A stretch of 60,303 bases of DNA from Cryomorphaceae bacterium BACL29 MAG-121220-bin8 (GCA_905182765.1 CAJJCV010000005.1:1-60303); one strand, 5' to 3'; positions 28,028-37,970 are shown, numbered from the stretch's first letter. A program made the numbers and translations. Notes: generated from the sequence alone by a model not told the origin.

Positions 28028-29312
28028 AATAAGCAAAATAAAAGCTAGACAAATTTTTGATTCTAGAGGAAATCCAACTGTCGAAGTTGACATTATTACC
28101 GATGATGGTGTTTTAGGTAGAGCTGCAGTTCCATCTGGTGCTTCTACTGGAGAACACGAAGCAGTAGAGTTAAGGGATGGTGGTAAAGATTATATGGGTA
28201 AAGGTGTTTTAAGTGCTGTTTCAAATGTAAATAACATATTGTCTAAAGAATTAATTGGTCTTTCAGTATTTGATCAAGAAGATATTGATAATTTAATGAT
28301 TAAAATTGATGGAACTCACAATAAAGCAAACTTAGGAGCTAATGCAATTTTAGGTGTTTCTCTTGCTTTAGCAAAAGCAGCTAGTAATACGAAAGGTATT
28401 TCATTGCACACTTATATCTCCAATAATACTAGTTCTACTCTTCCTGTTCCAATGATGAATATAATTAATGGAGGTTCACATTCAGATGCTCCAATAGCTT
28501 TTCAAGAGTTTATGATTATGCCTGTTGAAGCCGAAAGTTTTACTCATGCAATGCAGATTGGTTCAGAAATTTTTCACAACTTAAAAAAAATACTTTCTGA
28601 TAGAGGGTTAACAACATCTGTAGGAGATGAAGGTGGGTTTGCTCCAAAACTAGAAGGAACTGAAGATGCCTTAAATACTATTATTAATGCTATTGAAAAG
28701 TCCGGTTATCATGCTGGAAAGCAAGTTATGATTGCTTTAGATTGTGCTTCATCTGAATTTTATAAAAATGGGATGTATGATTATTCAATTTTTGAGGGAG
28801 ATGAAGGGAAAGTACTAACATCAAAACAGCAAGCCGAATATTTAGCTGAACTATCATCTAAATATCCTATAGTATCAATTGAAGATGGAATGGATGAAAA
28901 TGATTGGGATGGTTGGGCACACTTAACTAAAATATGTGGAGATAGAGTTCAGATAGTCGGCGACGACCTTTTCGTTACAAACGTTGAAAGATTAAGTAAA
29001 GGAATAGAAAATAATATTGCTAATTCAATTCTCATAAAAGTTAATCAGATTGGAACCCTTACTGAAACAATTAATGCTGTAAATATGGCGCATAAAGCAG
29101 GCTTTACTTGTGTTATGTCTCATCGTTCTGGAGAAACTGAAGATTATACAATTGCTGATTTAGCTGTTGGTCTAGCAACTGGTCAAATTAAGACGGGTTC
29201 AGCATCAAGAAGTGATAGAATTTCAAAATATAATCAATTATTAAGAATCGAAGAAGAGTTAGGGGATAAAGCATTTTATCCTAAAAAAGAAGCTTTTAAG
29301 GTTAAATTTTAA
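28020..29312 (+). CDS. eno: Enolase
   Basis: A 430-residue glycolytic enzyme interconverting 2-phosphoglycerate and phosphoenolpyruvate. The N-terminal domain reads [19 protein letters not shown] with the active-site loop [18 protein letters not shown]. The barrel carries [10 protein letters not shown], metal-ligand aspartate and glutamate segments ([33 protein letters not shown]), the catalytic lysine in [16 protein letters not shown], and [10 protein letters not shown]. It overlaps carA by eight bases, so the two should be co-translated although they belong to different pathways. Confidence 0.98.
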   Translation: MSKISKIKARQIFDSRGNPTVEVDIITDDGVLGRAAVPSGASTGEHEAVELRDGGKDYMGKGVLSAVSNVNNILSKELIGLSVFDQEDIDNLMIKIDGTHNKANLGANAILGVSLALAKAASNTKGISLHTYISNNTSSTLPVPMMNIINGGSHSDAPIAFQEFMIMPVEAESFTHAMQIGSEIFHNLKKILSDRGLTTSVGDEGGFAPKLEGTEDALNTIINAIEKSGYHAGKQVMIALDCASSEFYKNGMYDYSIFEGDEGKVLTSKQQAEYLAELSSKYPIVSIEDGMDENDWDGWAHLTKICGDRVQIVGDDLFVTNVERLSKGIENNIANSILIKVNQIGTLTETINAVNMAHKAGFTCVMSHRSGETEDYTIADLAVGLATGQIKTGSASRSDRISKYNQLLRIEEELGDKAFYPKKEAFKVKF

Positions 29313-29342
29313 AAGTTTTGTTAAATCAAAATTAGATCAAAA

Positions 29343-30626
29343 ATGAAAAATAAAGCAACACTTAATATTAATAATAAAATTATTGATCTAGATTTAATTA
29401 CTGGTACTGAAAATGAAGTTGCTTTGGATATTAGTAAATTAAGATTAGACGCTAATCTTATAACACTTGATGCAGGTTTTAAAAATACTGGATCTTGTCA
29501 AAGTGCTATTACTTTTTTAGACGGAGAAAAGGGTATTTTAAGATATAGAGGCTATTCAATTGAAGAATTAGCTAATAAAGCAGATTTTTTGGAGGTTGCT
29601 TATTTATTAATATTTGGTGAATTGCCTACAAAACTACAATTAGAAAAATTTTCTGACGATATTAAAGAAAGATCTATAATTGATGAAGACTTGCGTATTA
29701 TACTAAATAGTTATCCAAAATCTGCTCATCCAATGGGTATTCTTTCTTCCTTAACAAGTGGACTAGTAGCTTTTGATCCTTCTGCAGTAAACATAGATGA
29801 CGAGGAAGATATGTATGATGCTATTCTTAACTTATTAGCTAAAATTCCTGTTTTAGTGGCTTGGGTTTATAGAAGAAGAAAAGGTTTGCCTCTTGAATAT
29901 GGAGATAGTTCATTAGGGTATGTTGAAAATCTTGCTAAAATGATGTTTCAACGACCAAATAAAGAATATGTTCAAAATAAAACTGTTGTTAACGCTTTAA
30001 ATAAATTATTGATTTTACATGCCGATCACGAGCAAAATTGTTCCACATCTACAGTTAGAATAGTTGGATCCTCATATGCAGGTTTATTTGCATCTGTTTC
30101 TGCTGGAATTTCTGCTCTTTGGGGCAGGTTACACGGAGGTGCTAATCAAGCTGTAATAGAGATGCTCCAAGCGATACATGAAGATGGTGGAGATACAAAA
30201 AAATATATGTCTAAAGCTAAAGATAAATCTGATCCATTTAGGCTAATGGGCTTTGGTCACAGAGTATACAAAAATTTTGATCCAAGAGCTAAAATAATTA
30301 AAGTTGCTGCAGATGAAGTTCTTAAAGAGTTAGGTATTGATGATCCAATTCTAGATATAGCTAAGGGTTTAGAGAAAGAAGCATTAGATGATCAATATTT
30401 TGTCGATAGGAAACTTTACCCAAATGTTGATTTTTATTCAGGAATTATTTACAAAGCTCTTGATATTCCTAATGAGATGTTTACGGTTATGTTTGCTCTT
30501 GGAAGATTGCCTGGATGGGTTGCTCATTGGCGAGAAATGAGACTTAGAAAAGAACCTATTGGAAGACCCAGACAAGTCTATGTTGGAGAAAATCTAAGAT
30601 CTTTTAGCGATATAAAATCAAGATAA
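29343..30626 (+). CDS. gltA: Citrate synthase
   Basis: A 427-residue hexameric-type citrate synthase that condenses acetyl-CoA with oxaloacetate. The N-terminal region has DGEKGILRYRGYSIEELA. Catalytic histidines are in LHADHEQNCSTSTVR and GFGHRVYKNFDPRAK, and the catalytic aspartate is in YPNVDFYSGIIY. The C-terminal RLPGWVAHWREMR and IGRPRQVYVG close the family pattern. It lies 30 bases after eno and 10 bases before the DDAH-like gene. Confidence 0.98.
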   Translation: MKNKATLNINNKIIDLDLITGTENEVALDISKLRLDANLITLDAGFKNTGSCQSAITFLDGEKGILRYRGYSIEELANKADFLEVAYLLIFGELPTKLQLEKFSDDIKERSIIDEDLRIILNSYPKSAHPMGILSSLTSGLVAFDPSAVNIDDEEDMYDAILNLLAKIPVLVAWVYRRRKGLPLEYGDSSLGYVENLAKMMFQRPNKEYVQNKTVVNALNKLLILHADHEQNCSTSTVRIVGSSYAGLFASVSAGISALWGRLHGGANQAVIEMLQAIHEDGGDTKKYMSKAKDKSDPFRLMGFGHRVYKNFDPRAKIIKVAADEVLKELGIDDPILDIAKGLEKEALDDQYFVDRKLYPNVDFYSGIIYKALDIPNEMFTVMFALGRLPGWVAHWREMRLRKEPIGRPRQVYVGENLRSFSDIKSR

Positions 30627-30636
30627 TTATTTAATT

Positions 30637-31551
30637 ATGGAAATTTTAGTTAGTGGTGAAACTTCTAAACTAAGATCGGTAATTATAGGTATTGCAGACA
30701 GTTTAGGCAATATTTCCTCTTTAAAAGAACTTTACGATCCAAAATCAATTGAAAATTTTAAAAAAGGAACATATCCCTTAGAATCTGATATGGTTAAAGA
30801 ATTAGAAAATTTTGTCATTTTATTGAAGAAATATAACGTCAAGGTTTACAGACCAAATCTAATAAAAGACTACAATCAGATTTTCACAAGAGATATAGGA
30901 TTTGTTATTGATAATATTTTTTTTAAATCTAATATTCTTCCGAAAAGAGCAAAGGAATTTCAGGGTTTAGTCTCAATTTTATCTAATTTTCATAATAAGA
31001 TTGTTACTATGCCTCAAAACCTTCATATTGAAGGTGGAGACGTGCTTTATCATTCCAACACTATTTTTATTGGTTATTATGACAAAGATGATTACAGTGA
31101 TTTATTTACGGCTAGAACAAATAAAGGCGCTTTAGATTATTTTATTGAATTTTTTCCAGAAAAAATTGTTAAAGGTTTTCATTTAAATAAATCATTAACT
31201 AATCCAAAAAATAATATACTTCATCTAGACTGTTGTTTGCAAATCATTGGTAAAAATAAAGCTATAATTCATCCTGAAGCTTTTACTTTTAAAGATGACT
31301 ATTTATGGTTAGTAGATTTTTTTGGAAAGCAAAATATTTTTGAAATAAGCGATGAGGAAATGTATGATATGACCACTAATGTTTTGTCTATAAATGATGA
31401 AACAGTTATTTCTCAGCCTAAATTTAAGAGATTAAATAATTGGTTAAAAAATCATAATTTAACAGTTGAGGAAGTTGATTTGTCAGAAGTATCTAAGCAA
31501 GAAGGACTTTTTAGATGCACATCATTACCCTTAATTAGATATGATGAATAA
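30637..31551 (+). CDS. Dimethylarginine dimethylaminohydrolase-like guanidino hydrolase
   Basis: A 304-residue protein of the amidinotransferase/arginine-deiminase fold. Substrate-binding and catalytic motifs are in order: TRDIGF (Arg85-Asp86), LHIEGGDVLYH (Glu132, Asp135), LHLDCC (His196, Asp198) and a C-terminal nucleophile Cys294 in LFRCTSLPL. The Cys-His pair is intact, so it should hydrolyse a guanidino compound such as arginine or methylarginine to citrulline-type products. The exact substrate is not determined by sequence. It overlaps the start of ctlX, another enzyme of the same fold, by 11 bases, which argues for a shared arginine/citrulline function. Confidence 0.8.
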   Translation: MEILVSGETSKLRSVIIGIADSLGNISSLKELYDPKSIENFKKGTYPLESDMVKELENFVILLKKYNVKVYRPNLIKDYNQIFTRDIGFVIDNIFFKSNILPKRAKEFQGLVSILSNFHNKIVTMPQNLHIEGGDVLYHSNTIFIGYYDKDDYSDLFTARTNKGALDYFIEFFPEKIVKGFHLNKSLTNPKNNILHLDCCLQIIGKNKAIIHPEAFTFKDDYLWLVDFFGKQNIFEISDEEMYDMTTNVLSINDETVISQPKFKRLNNWLKNHNLTVEEVDLSEVSKQEGLFRCTSLPLIRYDE

Positions 31552-32461
31552 TATTCAATCAATTTTAATGGTAAGGCCCTCAAGTTTTAGGATGAATTCT
31601 GAAACAGCTACAAACAATTATTTTCAAAAGCATACAAATTTTACTGATAAACAAGTTTTAGAAAAAGCATGCTTAGAATTTGACAATCTAGTTAATCAAC
31701 TGCGATCAAATGGAATTCCAGTTAATGTATTTCAGGATGATCTAGATCATGATACGCCAGATTCAGTCTTTCCAAATAATTGGATAAGTTTTCATTCAAA
31801 TCATAGAATTGCGATATATCCTATGTATGCTAACAATAGAAGACTTGAACGAAATGATAAAGTCTTGAAATTTATTGAAAGTAAGGGTGTTATAATTGAT
31901 CTTATTAATGATTATAGTGATGCTGAAAATCATAATTTATTTCTTGAAGGAACAGGGAGTATGGTTTTAGATAGAGTGAATAAAAAATCTTATTGCTCTA
32001 TATCAGCAAGAACATCTGAGAATTTAATCGAAGAATTTTGTGAAGAATTTGATTATATGCCTATAGTTTTTAAGTCCTATCAAACTATTGATAACGAAAG
32101 AAAATTAATTTATCATACTAACGTTATGATGTGTGTAGCAAACAATTATTCTATAATATGCCTGGATTCTATTGATTCTGAAAGCGATAAGCAAATTGTC
32201 TTAAAAAGCTTAAGGGATGATAATAAAGACGTAATTGAAATTAGTGAATCTCAATTAAATTCTTTTGCTGGAAATACGATAGAACTAGTGTATGAAAACA
32301 ATAGTTTTCTCGTTATGAGTAGTCAGGCATATAAATCACTTTCTTTAGATCAAATAAATAAAATAGAGAAATTCTCAAAGATTATACAATCCAACGTAGA
32401 GACAATAGAAAATTGTGGTGGGGGAAGTGTTAGATGTATGATCGCAGAAGTATTTAATTAG
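31541..32461 (+). CDS. ctlX: Citrulline utilization hydrolase CtlX-like protein
   Basis: A 306-residue member of the amidinotransferase fold. Motifs include LMVRPSSFRMN at the start, VFPNNWISFHSNH, LEGTGSMVLDR, YHTNVMMCVANNYSIICLDS and the C-terminal Cys299 in CGGGSVRCMIAEVF. CtlX-type proteins are linked to citrulline breakdown in other bacteria (established family naming); the reaction here is inferred. The start is either of two adjacent ATG codons (31541 or 31544), both inside the end of the DDAH-like gene. Its stop overlaps by eight bases the end of the convergent hypothetical gene. Confidence 0.8.
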   Translation: MMNNIQSILMVRPSSFRMNSETATNNYFQKHTNFTDKQVLEKACLEFDNLVNQLRSNGIPVNVFQDDLDHDTPDSVFPNNWISFHSNHRIAIYPMYANNRRLERNDKVLKFIESKGVIIDLINDYSDAENHNLFLEGTGSMVLDRVNKKSYCSISARTSENLIEEFCEEFDYMPIVFKSYQTIDNERKLIYHTNVMMCVANNYSIICLDSIDSESDKQIVLKSLRDDNKDVIEISESQLNSFAGNTIELVYENNSFLVMSSQAYKSLSLDQINKIEKFSKIIQSNVETIENCGGGSVRCMIAEVFN

Positions 32462-32855
32462 ATAATTTAAATTTATTAATTTTTTTAATGAATTCATGTT
32501 CATTATTTTTTTTTGCTACTACTTTGATAAAGTATTCGTCTTTGTAGATAGAATATTCATTAGACTTTCCCTTGAACATTTTCAGTTTGTAGAAAGGAAT
32601 AGTTAAGGCATAAGTCTCTAGTAATGATCTAAAGCTTATTATTATTCCTTTAGGTCTTATTTCAATATTACACTGATTAATGTTATTATCTAAGTTTAAT
32701 AAATTATTAATTTTTGAATCTGTTTGTGAAATTATATATTTTGGAGAACCTACTCCACCAATTTTAATTCTTTTTAATATTGTAAAAGGACTTCCTACAA
32801 GATGATTGATTTCAGATCTAATTTTTGAATTATTATATGAAATATTTCTTAACAT
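32454..32855 (-). CDS. Small protein of unknown function
   Basis: I do not recognise this 133-residue protein. It has no signal peptide or membrane span. The sequence alternates short basic and hydrophobic stretches, with a central segment GIIISFRSLLETYALTIPFYKLKMF that could be a beta-sheet core and an ending rich in lysine. It is convergent with ctlX (8-base overlap) and divergent from argS. A TATCTTTG promoter element lies 19 bases before its ATG. Base composition is like that of its neighbours, so there is no sign of transfer. Confidence 0.7.
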   Translation of the reverse strand: MLRNISYNNSKIRSEINHLVGSPFTILKRIKIGGVGSPKYIISQTDSKINNLLNLDNNINQCNIEIRPKGIIISFRSLLETYALTIPFYKLKMFKGKSNEYSIYKDEYFIKVVAKKNNEHEFIKKINKFKLSN

Positions 32856-32874
32856 TTAATCAAATTAATTATTT

Positions 32875-32882
32875 CAAAGATA
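32875..32882 (-). promoter_or_regulatory. Candidate -7 element for the small unknown gene
   Basis: On the minus strand TATCTTTG matches TAnnTTTG and ends 19 bases before the ATG at 32855. It lies in the 85-base divergent gap shared with argS. A -33 element is not obvious. Confidence 0.4.
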
Positions 32883-32940
32883 AACGAATCAAAAAAATAA
32901 TTTATTCATTTTATAATTATATTTACTTGAAATTTATTTG

Positions 32941-34719
32941 ATGAATATAAATACAATTTTAAAGTCTAAACTTTCAGAATACCTTAAATTAAAGTATGAT
33001 GTTGATTTTAACGATTTTGAAATCCAACTTACTAGAAAAGATTTTGAAGGTGACTTAACCATTGTTGTTTTTCCTTTAGTTAAAATTTTACGACAAAGTC
33101 CTGCAAATTTAGGCAATGAATTAGGTTCTTTTATTCTTAATAATTCTAAATATGTTACTGGATTTAATGTTATTCAGGGATTTTTAAATCTTTCTATATC
33201 ACCATTTTATTATTTAAATTTTTTAAATAATTGTCTTAGTGATGTTAATTATGGTTTTATCAATCCTGATAAAAATAGTCCCCTTTATTTAGTAGAATAT
33301 TCATCACCTAATACTAATAAACCTCTGCATTTAGGCCATGTTAGAAACATTTTGCTTGGTTATTCTATGTCAAAAATTCTACAAGCTTCTGGTAAAAGAG
33401 TAAATAAAACACAAATCATAAATGATAGAGGAATTCATATTTGTAAATCAATTGTCGCATGGTTAAAATTTGGAGAAAATAAATCTCCAGATGATTTGAA
33501 TGAAAAAGGTGATTTTTTTGTTGGAAAATATTATGTTCTTTTTGATAAAGTTTACAAAGAAGAAATCAAAGAATTAATAAGTAGCGGTTTTACAAAAATT
33601 GAAGCTGAACAAACATCTCCAATTTTTACAGAAGCAAAAGAATTATTAAGAAAGTGGGAGGCCGGTGATAAAAAGGTTATTGATGTTTGGAAATTAATGA
33701 ATGGTTGGGTTTATAACGGGTTTAATAAAACCTACAAAGATCTTGGAGTTAATTTTGATTCCTTATACTATGAAAGTGATACTTATCTTATTGGAAAAGA
33801 TATTATTGCTCATGGACTTGATAAACAGATTTTTTTTAAAAAAGATGATGGTTCAGTTTGGATTGATTTATCTGATGAAGGGTTGGATGAAAAACTATTG
33901 CTCAGATCAGATGGCACTTCAGTTTATATGACTCAAGATTTAGGGACAGCTTATAAAAGATATAAAGATAATCCTGAAATGAAAGGATTAATATACACAG
34001 TAGGAAATGAACAAGACTATCATTTTAATGTTTTATTTAAGGTTTTAAAAAAACTTGGGTTTGAATGGTCAAATCATTTATCTCATTTAAGTTACGGAAT
34101 GGTTGATTTACCATCAGGAAAGATGAAAAGTCGTGAGGGTACTGTTGTTGATGCTGATGAATTGATTTTAGAAATGATTAGCAATGCTTCTAAGCTATCC
34201 AGTGATCTCGGAAAGCTTGATGATTTAAGCAGTAATGATAAAAATATATTAAATCATACGATTGGTCTTGGGGCTTTGAAATATTACATCCTTAAAGTCG
34301 ATCCAAAAAAAAGAATTTTATTTGATCCAAACGATTCTATAGATTTTAATGGTAATACAGGACCTTTTATTCAATATACACATGCAAGAATTCAATCGCT
34401 TTTAAAAAAGGAAACCTATAAAAACCATTCTGTTAACAATAATCTAGAAATTAATACAAAAGAGAAACAAATATTGAAATTATTAACTCAATATCCAGAA
34501 ATAATAAAATCTTCTGCAGATAATTTGAATCCGGCACTTATTGCTAATTACACATATGAATTAGTAAAAACTTTCAACTCTTATTATCAAACTACAACAA
34601 TATTAAAAATTGAAAATAATGAATTAAAATTATTTCGATTAAGTTTAAGTTATAAAGTTGGTTTAATAATTAAATCTTCTATGGAATTATTAGGAATTCA
34701 AGTTCCTGACAAAATGTAA
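32941..34719 (+). CDS. argS: Arginyl-tRNA synthetase
   Basis: A 592-residue class I aminoacyl-tRNA synthetase. The N-terminal additional domain is followed by the HIGH-type motif in YSSPNTNKPLHLGHVRNILLG, the arginine-binding and anticodon-side regions, the KMSKS-type loop written KMKSREGTVVD, and the C-terminal DALR anticodon domain ending ELLGIQVPDKM. I start at ATG 32941; the TTG immediately before it is not needed. The gene opens a plus-strand group with ffh and folD, with 13- and 7-base gaps. Confidence 0.96.
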   Translation: MNINTILKSKLSEYLKLKYDVDFNDFEIQLTRKDFEGDLTIVVFPLVKILRQSPANLGNELGSFILNNSKYVTGFNVIQGFLNLSISPFYYLNFLNNCLSDVNYGFINPDKNSPLYLVEYSSPNTNKPLHLGHVRNILLGYSMSKILQASGKRVNKTQIINDRGIHICKSIVAWLKFGENKSPDDLNEKGDFFVGKYYVLFDKVYKEEIKELISSGFTKIEAEQTSPIFTEAKELLRKWEAGDKKVIDVWKLMNGWVYNGFNKTYKDLGVNFDSLYYESDTYLIGKDIIAHGLDKQIFFKKDDGSVWIDLSDEGLDEKLLLRSDGTSVYMTQDLGTAYKRYKDNPEMKGLIYTVGNEQDYHFNVLFKVLKKLGFEWSNHLSHLSYGMVDLPSGKMKSREGTVVDADELILEMISNASKLSSDLGKLDDLSSNDKNILNHTIGLGALKYYILKVDPKKRILFDPNDSIDFNGNTGPFIQYTHARIQSLLKKETYKNHSVNNNLEINTKEKQILKLLTQYPEIIKSSADNLNPALIANYTYELVKTFNSYYQTTTILKIENNELKLFRLSLSYKVGLIIKSSMELLGIQVPDKM

Positions 34720-34732
34720 TTAATAAAAAATA

Positions 34733-36061
34733 ATGTTTAATAATTTAACAGATAAACTAAATTCAGCATTAAAAGTTCTTAAAGGACAAGGAAAAATAAC
34801 CGAAATTAATGTTGCCGAGACATTAAAGGAAGTTAGAAGAGCATTGCTTGAGGCTGATGTAAATTTTAAGACAGCCAAAGAGTTCACAATTAATGTTAAA
34901 AACAAAGCGATTGGACAAAATGTTTTAACAACTGTTAATCCAGGCCAATTAATGATTAAAATTGTGAAGGATGAACTAACCCAGTTGATGGGTGGTAACG
35001 CAGAGGGTATTAATCTTTCCGATTCATTTACAGTTATACTGATGTCTGGTTTACAAGGTTCAGGAAAAACTACTTTTTCTGGAAAACTATCAAATTATTT
35101 AAAAAATAAAAAAAATAAAAATCCATTATTAGTTGCTTGTGATGTTTATAGACCTGCTGCTATTGAACAATTGAAAATTCTTGGAGACCAAATTGGAGTT
35201 GATGTTTACAGTGATGAACAGGAAATAAACCCTGTTAAAATTGCTTCAGATTCAATTTTACATGCTAAAAAGCATGGTAAAAATTTAGTTGTAATTGATA
35301 CTGCAGGGAGATTAGCTGTTGATGATGAAATGATGAATGAAATTAAAAATATTCATAGTGCGGTTAACCCTCAAGAAACTTTATTTGTAGTAGACTCAAT
35401 GACTGGTCAAGATGCTGTAAATACTGCTAAAACTTTTAATGATATATTAAATTTTGATGGTGTTATATTAACAAAGCTTGATGGTGATACAAGAGGAGGA
35501 GCAGCCTTATCAATTAAATCAATAGTTGATAAACCAATAAAGTTTATTGGAACTGGCGAGAAAATGGATGCCATTGATGTTTTTCATCCAGAACGAATGG
35601 CCGATCGTATACTTGGAATGGGAGATATCGTTTCTTTAGTTGAAAAAGCTCAAAATGTTTACGATGAAAAAGAAGCAAGGATTTTAAGCAAAAAAATTGC
35701 AAAAAGTCAATTTGGTTTTGATGATTTTCTTGCTCAAATTAAAAAAATCAAACAAATGGGTGATATCAAGGACATGGTTGGTATGATTCCCGGCGCGAGC
35801 AAAGCTATCGGGAATACTGAAATTGATAATGATTCGTTTAAGCATATTGAGGCTTTAATATATTCGATGACTCCGAAAGAACGTTCCAATCCTAAAATTA
35901 TTGATGTTAGTAGAAAAAAAAGAATATCAAATGGGAGTGGATTGGAAATCCAAGAGCTTAATAAGCTTATAAAACAATTTGAACAAATGTCTAAAATGAT
36001 GAAAATGATGCAAGGTGGAGGTTCAAATAAGCTTATGCAAATGATGCAAGGAATGAAATAA
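34733..36061 (+). CDS. ffh: Signal recognition particle protein Ffh
   Basis: A 442-residue GTPase that, with 4.5S RNA, targets membrane proteins to FtsY and SecY. The N domain is followed by the G domain: GLQGSGKTTFSGKLSNYLK, VACDVYRPAAIEQL, DTAGRLAVDDEMM, TKLDGDTRGGAALS and GTGEKMDAIDVFHPERMADRILGMGD. The methionine-rich M domain closes it (QMSKMMKMMQGGGSNKLMQMMQGMK). The 4.5S RNA gene was not found in the window. Confidence 0.97.
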   Translation: MFNNLTDKLNSALKVLKGQGKITEINVAETLKEVRRALLEADVNFKTAKEFTINVKNKAIGQNVLTTVNPGQLMIKIVKDELTQLMGGNAEGINLSDSFTVILMSGLQGSGKTTFSGKLSNYLKNKKNKNPLLVACDVYRPAAIEQLKILGDQIGVDVYSDEQEINPVKIASDSILHAKKHGKNLVVIDTAGRLAVDDEMMNEIKNIHSAVNPQETLFVVDSMTGQDAVNTAKTFNDILNFDGVILTKLDGDTRGGAALSIKSIVDKPIKFIGTGEKMDAIDVFHPERMADRILGMGDIVSLVEKAQNVYDEKEARILSKKIAKSQFGFDDFLAQIKKIKQMGDIKDMVGMIPGASKAIGNTEIDNDSFKHIEALIYSMTPKERSNPKIIDVSRKKRISNGSGLEIQELNKLIKQFEQMSKMMKMMQGGGSNKLMQMMQGMK

Positions 36062-36068
36062 ATAATTT

Positions 36069-36944
36069 ATGAAAATAATAGACGGAAAAGAAATTTCAAA
36101 TCAAATTAAACAGGAAATTAAAATTGAGGTTGATGGTATAATTTCCAATGGAAATAGACCTCCTCATTTAGCAGCAGTTATTGTTGGTGAAGATGGAGCT
36201 AGTTTAACTTATGTTGGCAGTAAAGTAAGATCATGCAAGCAAGTTGGATTTGAATCAACTCTAATAAAACTTCCTTCATCAATTACTGAAGACAAACTTA
36301 TTGACCAAATTAATTTATTGAATACTAATAATGAAATTGATGGTTTTATTGTTCAATTGCCGTTGCCAAAACATATTAATGAGGAGAATATTTTAATGGC
36401 TATTGATCCTAATAAAGATGTTGATGGTTTTCATCCTACTAACTTTGGGAAAATGGCGTTAAATATGGAAACTTTTATTCCAGCCACACCCTTTGGAATA
36501 ATGGAGCTTTTAAGAAGATATGATATAGAAACATCAGGCAAGCATACTGTTGTAATTGGAAGAAGTCATATAGTTGGTCGACCAATTAGTATTTTAATGA
36601 ATAGTAAAGGTAAAGCTGGTGACTCTACTGTTACAGTGGTACACAGTAAAACATTAAACTTAGAAAGTTATACTAAAAATGCAGATATTATAGTTTCTGC
36701 TCTTGGTATTCCTGAATTTGTGAAAAGTAATATGGTTAAGGATGGTGTAGTTATAATTGATGTTGGAATAACAAGAGTTAAAGATGAGAGTGCAATAAGG
36801 GGTTACGTAATAAAAGGAGATGTAGATTTTGAGTCTGTGAAATCTAAAGCTAGTTTTATTACACCTGTTCCTGGTGGGGTTGGACCCATGACAATTGCTA
36901 TGTTGTTAAAAAATACTTTACTTTCTAGAAAAATCTCTAATTAG
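36069..36944 (+). CDS. folD: Methylenetetrahydrofolate dehydrogenase/cyclohydrolase FolD
   Basis: A 291-residue bifunctional one-carbon enzyme. The substrate region has YVGSKVRSCKQVGFES with the catalytic lysine, IDGFIVQLPLPKHI, and KDVDGFHPTNFGKM. The NADP-binding domain has VVIGRSHIVGRPISILMN, and the C-terminus the signature PVPGGVGPMTIAMLLKNTL. It follows ffh by seven bases and overlaps the end of the convergent VOC gene by eight bases. Confidence 0.97.
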   Translation: MKIIDGKEISNQIKQEIKIEVDGIISNGNRPPHLAAVIVGEDGASLTYVGSKVRSCKQVGFESTLIKLPSSITEDKLIDQINLLNTNNEIDGFIVQLPLPKHINEENILMAIDPNKDVDGFHPTNFGKMALNMETFIPATPFGIMELLRRYDIETSGKHTVVIGRSHIVGRPISILMNSKGKAGDSTVTVVHSKTLNLESYTKNADIIVSALGIPEFVKSNMVKDGVVIIDVGITRVKDESAIRGYVIKGDVDFESVKSKASFITPVPGGVGPMTIAMLLKNTLLSRKISN

Positions 36945-37356
36945 CAAATATTTGACTAGGATCTTTAAATGATTTAAATTCTAAAGCATTTCCGGATGGA
37001 TCTTTAAAAAACATTGTAATTTGTTCACCCGTCAGACCTCTAAATCTTACATAGGGCTCTATTACAAATTCAATCTTTCTTTTTTTAAGTTTTTCAGCGA
37101 ATTCTTGAAATACTTTCCATTCTAGTACAACTCCAAAATGAGGAATTGGTACATTTTTTCCATCAACAGGATTAGAATTTTCATTTTTAATATTATCATC
37201 TAAATGAATCACAAGTTGATGGCCAAAGAAGTTAAAATCAACCCAGTGATCACTACTTCTTCCTTCTTCAAATTCTAAAATATCTTTATAAAAAATTCTA
37301 TTTTTTTCAAGATTACTTACAGGGATTGCCAAGTGAAAAGGAGATAGTTTGTTCAT
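36937..37356 (-). CDS. VOC-fold (glyoxalase/bleomycin-resistance superfamily) protein
   Basis: A 139-residue protein with a paired beta-alpha-beta-beta-beta pattern: PFHLAIPVSNLEKNRIFYKDIL in the first module and HFGVVLEW ... MFFKDPSGNALEFKSF in the second. Potential metal ligands are His8, His in QLVIHLDD, His in PHFGVV and Glu in ALEFKS, in line with a metal-dependent VOC enzyme, but the reaction cannot be named. It overlaps the folD end by eight bases and is preceded by the lipoprotein gene, 11 bases upstream on the same strand. Confidence 0.85.
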   Translation of the reverse strand: MNKLSPFHLAIPVSNLEKNRIFYKDILEFEEGRSSDHWVDFNFFGHQLVIHLDDNIKNENSNPVDGKNVPIPHFGVVLEWKVFQEFAEKLKKRKIEFVIEPYVRFRGLTGEQITMFFKDPSGNALEFKSFKDPSQIFAN

Positions 37357-37367
37357 AATTTATATTT

Positions 37368-37913
37368 TTAATTCCATCCGATCATAAATCTTTTAATTTT
37401 ACTATCAGGCGGAATATTGATAGTTTTAATTGTTTTTTCTGTACCTAGTCTTAAGTCAATTGGTAAATTTTGTTTGTCAATAATAAAGTAAGCATCAATA
37501 TCGTCAACGTAAATAATTAAATTATTGATAGTATTTTGAATAGAATTTATTTTATGATTTTTTTTAATCATCTCAAAGTTACTTTTAGTATTTACACCCT
37601 TATTTGTTTTGTAAAGATCACTAACTATTTCAATAGTTTCAATAGTTTCACTCTTATCATGTTGGTTTCTTGGAGTTATGGTAAGTAAGTGATTTTTATT
37701 AGTATCAAAAATCAAATATTTGTCATCTCCGGAAAACATATAATCTCCTTCACCAATTCTTTTTACAATAGAATCATTTCTAAAAATTGAATCAAGTTGC
37801 TGAACTTTAATCTCCTTGTTTAGTTTACCAACTTTACCTTTCTCAATTTTATATTCATTAGTTGAACATCCAGCACTAATAATTGTTAATGTTATAAGTA
37901 AATATTTTTTCAT
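37368..37913 (-). CDS. Lipoprotein of unknown function
   Basis: A 181-residue protein with a short signal peptide and lipobox ISAGC, lipidated at Cys16, so it is probably anchored to a membrane facing the periplasm. I do not recognise the mature domain. It contains a YMFSGDDKYLIFDTNKNHLLTITPR stretch and ends DSKIKRFMIGWN. It is divergent from queE and followed by the VOC gene on the same strand. Confidence 0.75.
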   Translation of the reverse strand: MKKYLLITLTIISAGCSTNEYKIEKGKVGKLNKEIKVQQLDSIFRNDSIVKRIGEGDYMFSGDDKYLIFDTNKNHLLTITPRNQHDKSETIETIEIVSDLYKTNKGVNTKSNFEMIKKNHKINSIQNTINNLIIYVDDIDAYFIIDKQNLPIDLRLGTEKTIKTINIPPDSKIKRFMIGWN

Positions 37914-37970
37914 TTTTATAAATTATAATAAATGTAATAATTACTTTAAATACTAATTGATTTTATCTTA

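Noticed and set aside
33701-33931. 76-codon frame within argS in another frame
   Set aside because: Same-strand out-of-frame shadow in a conserved tRNA synthetase region with an intact main frame.
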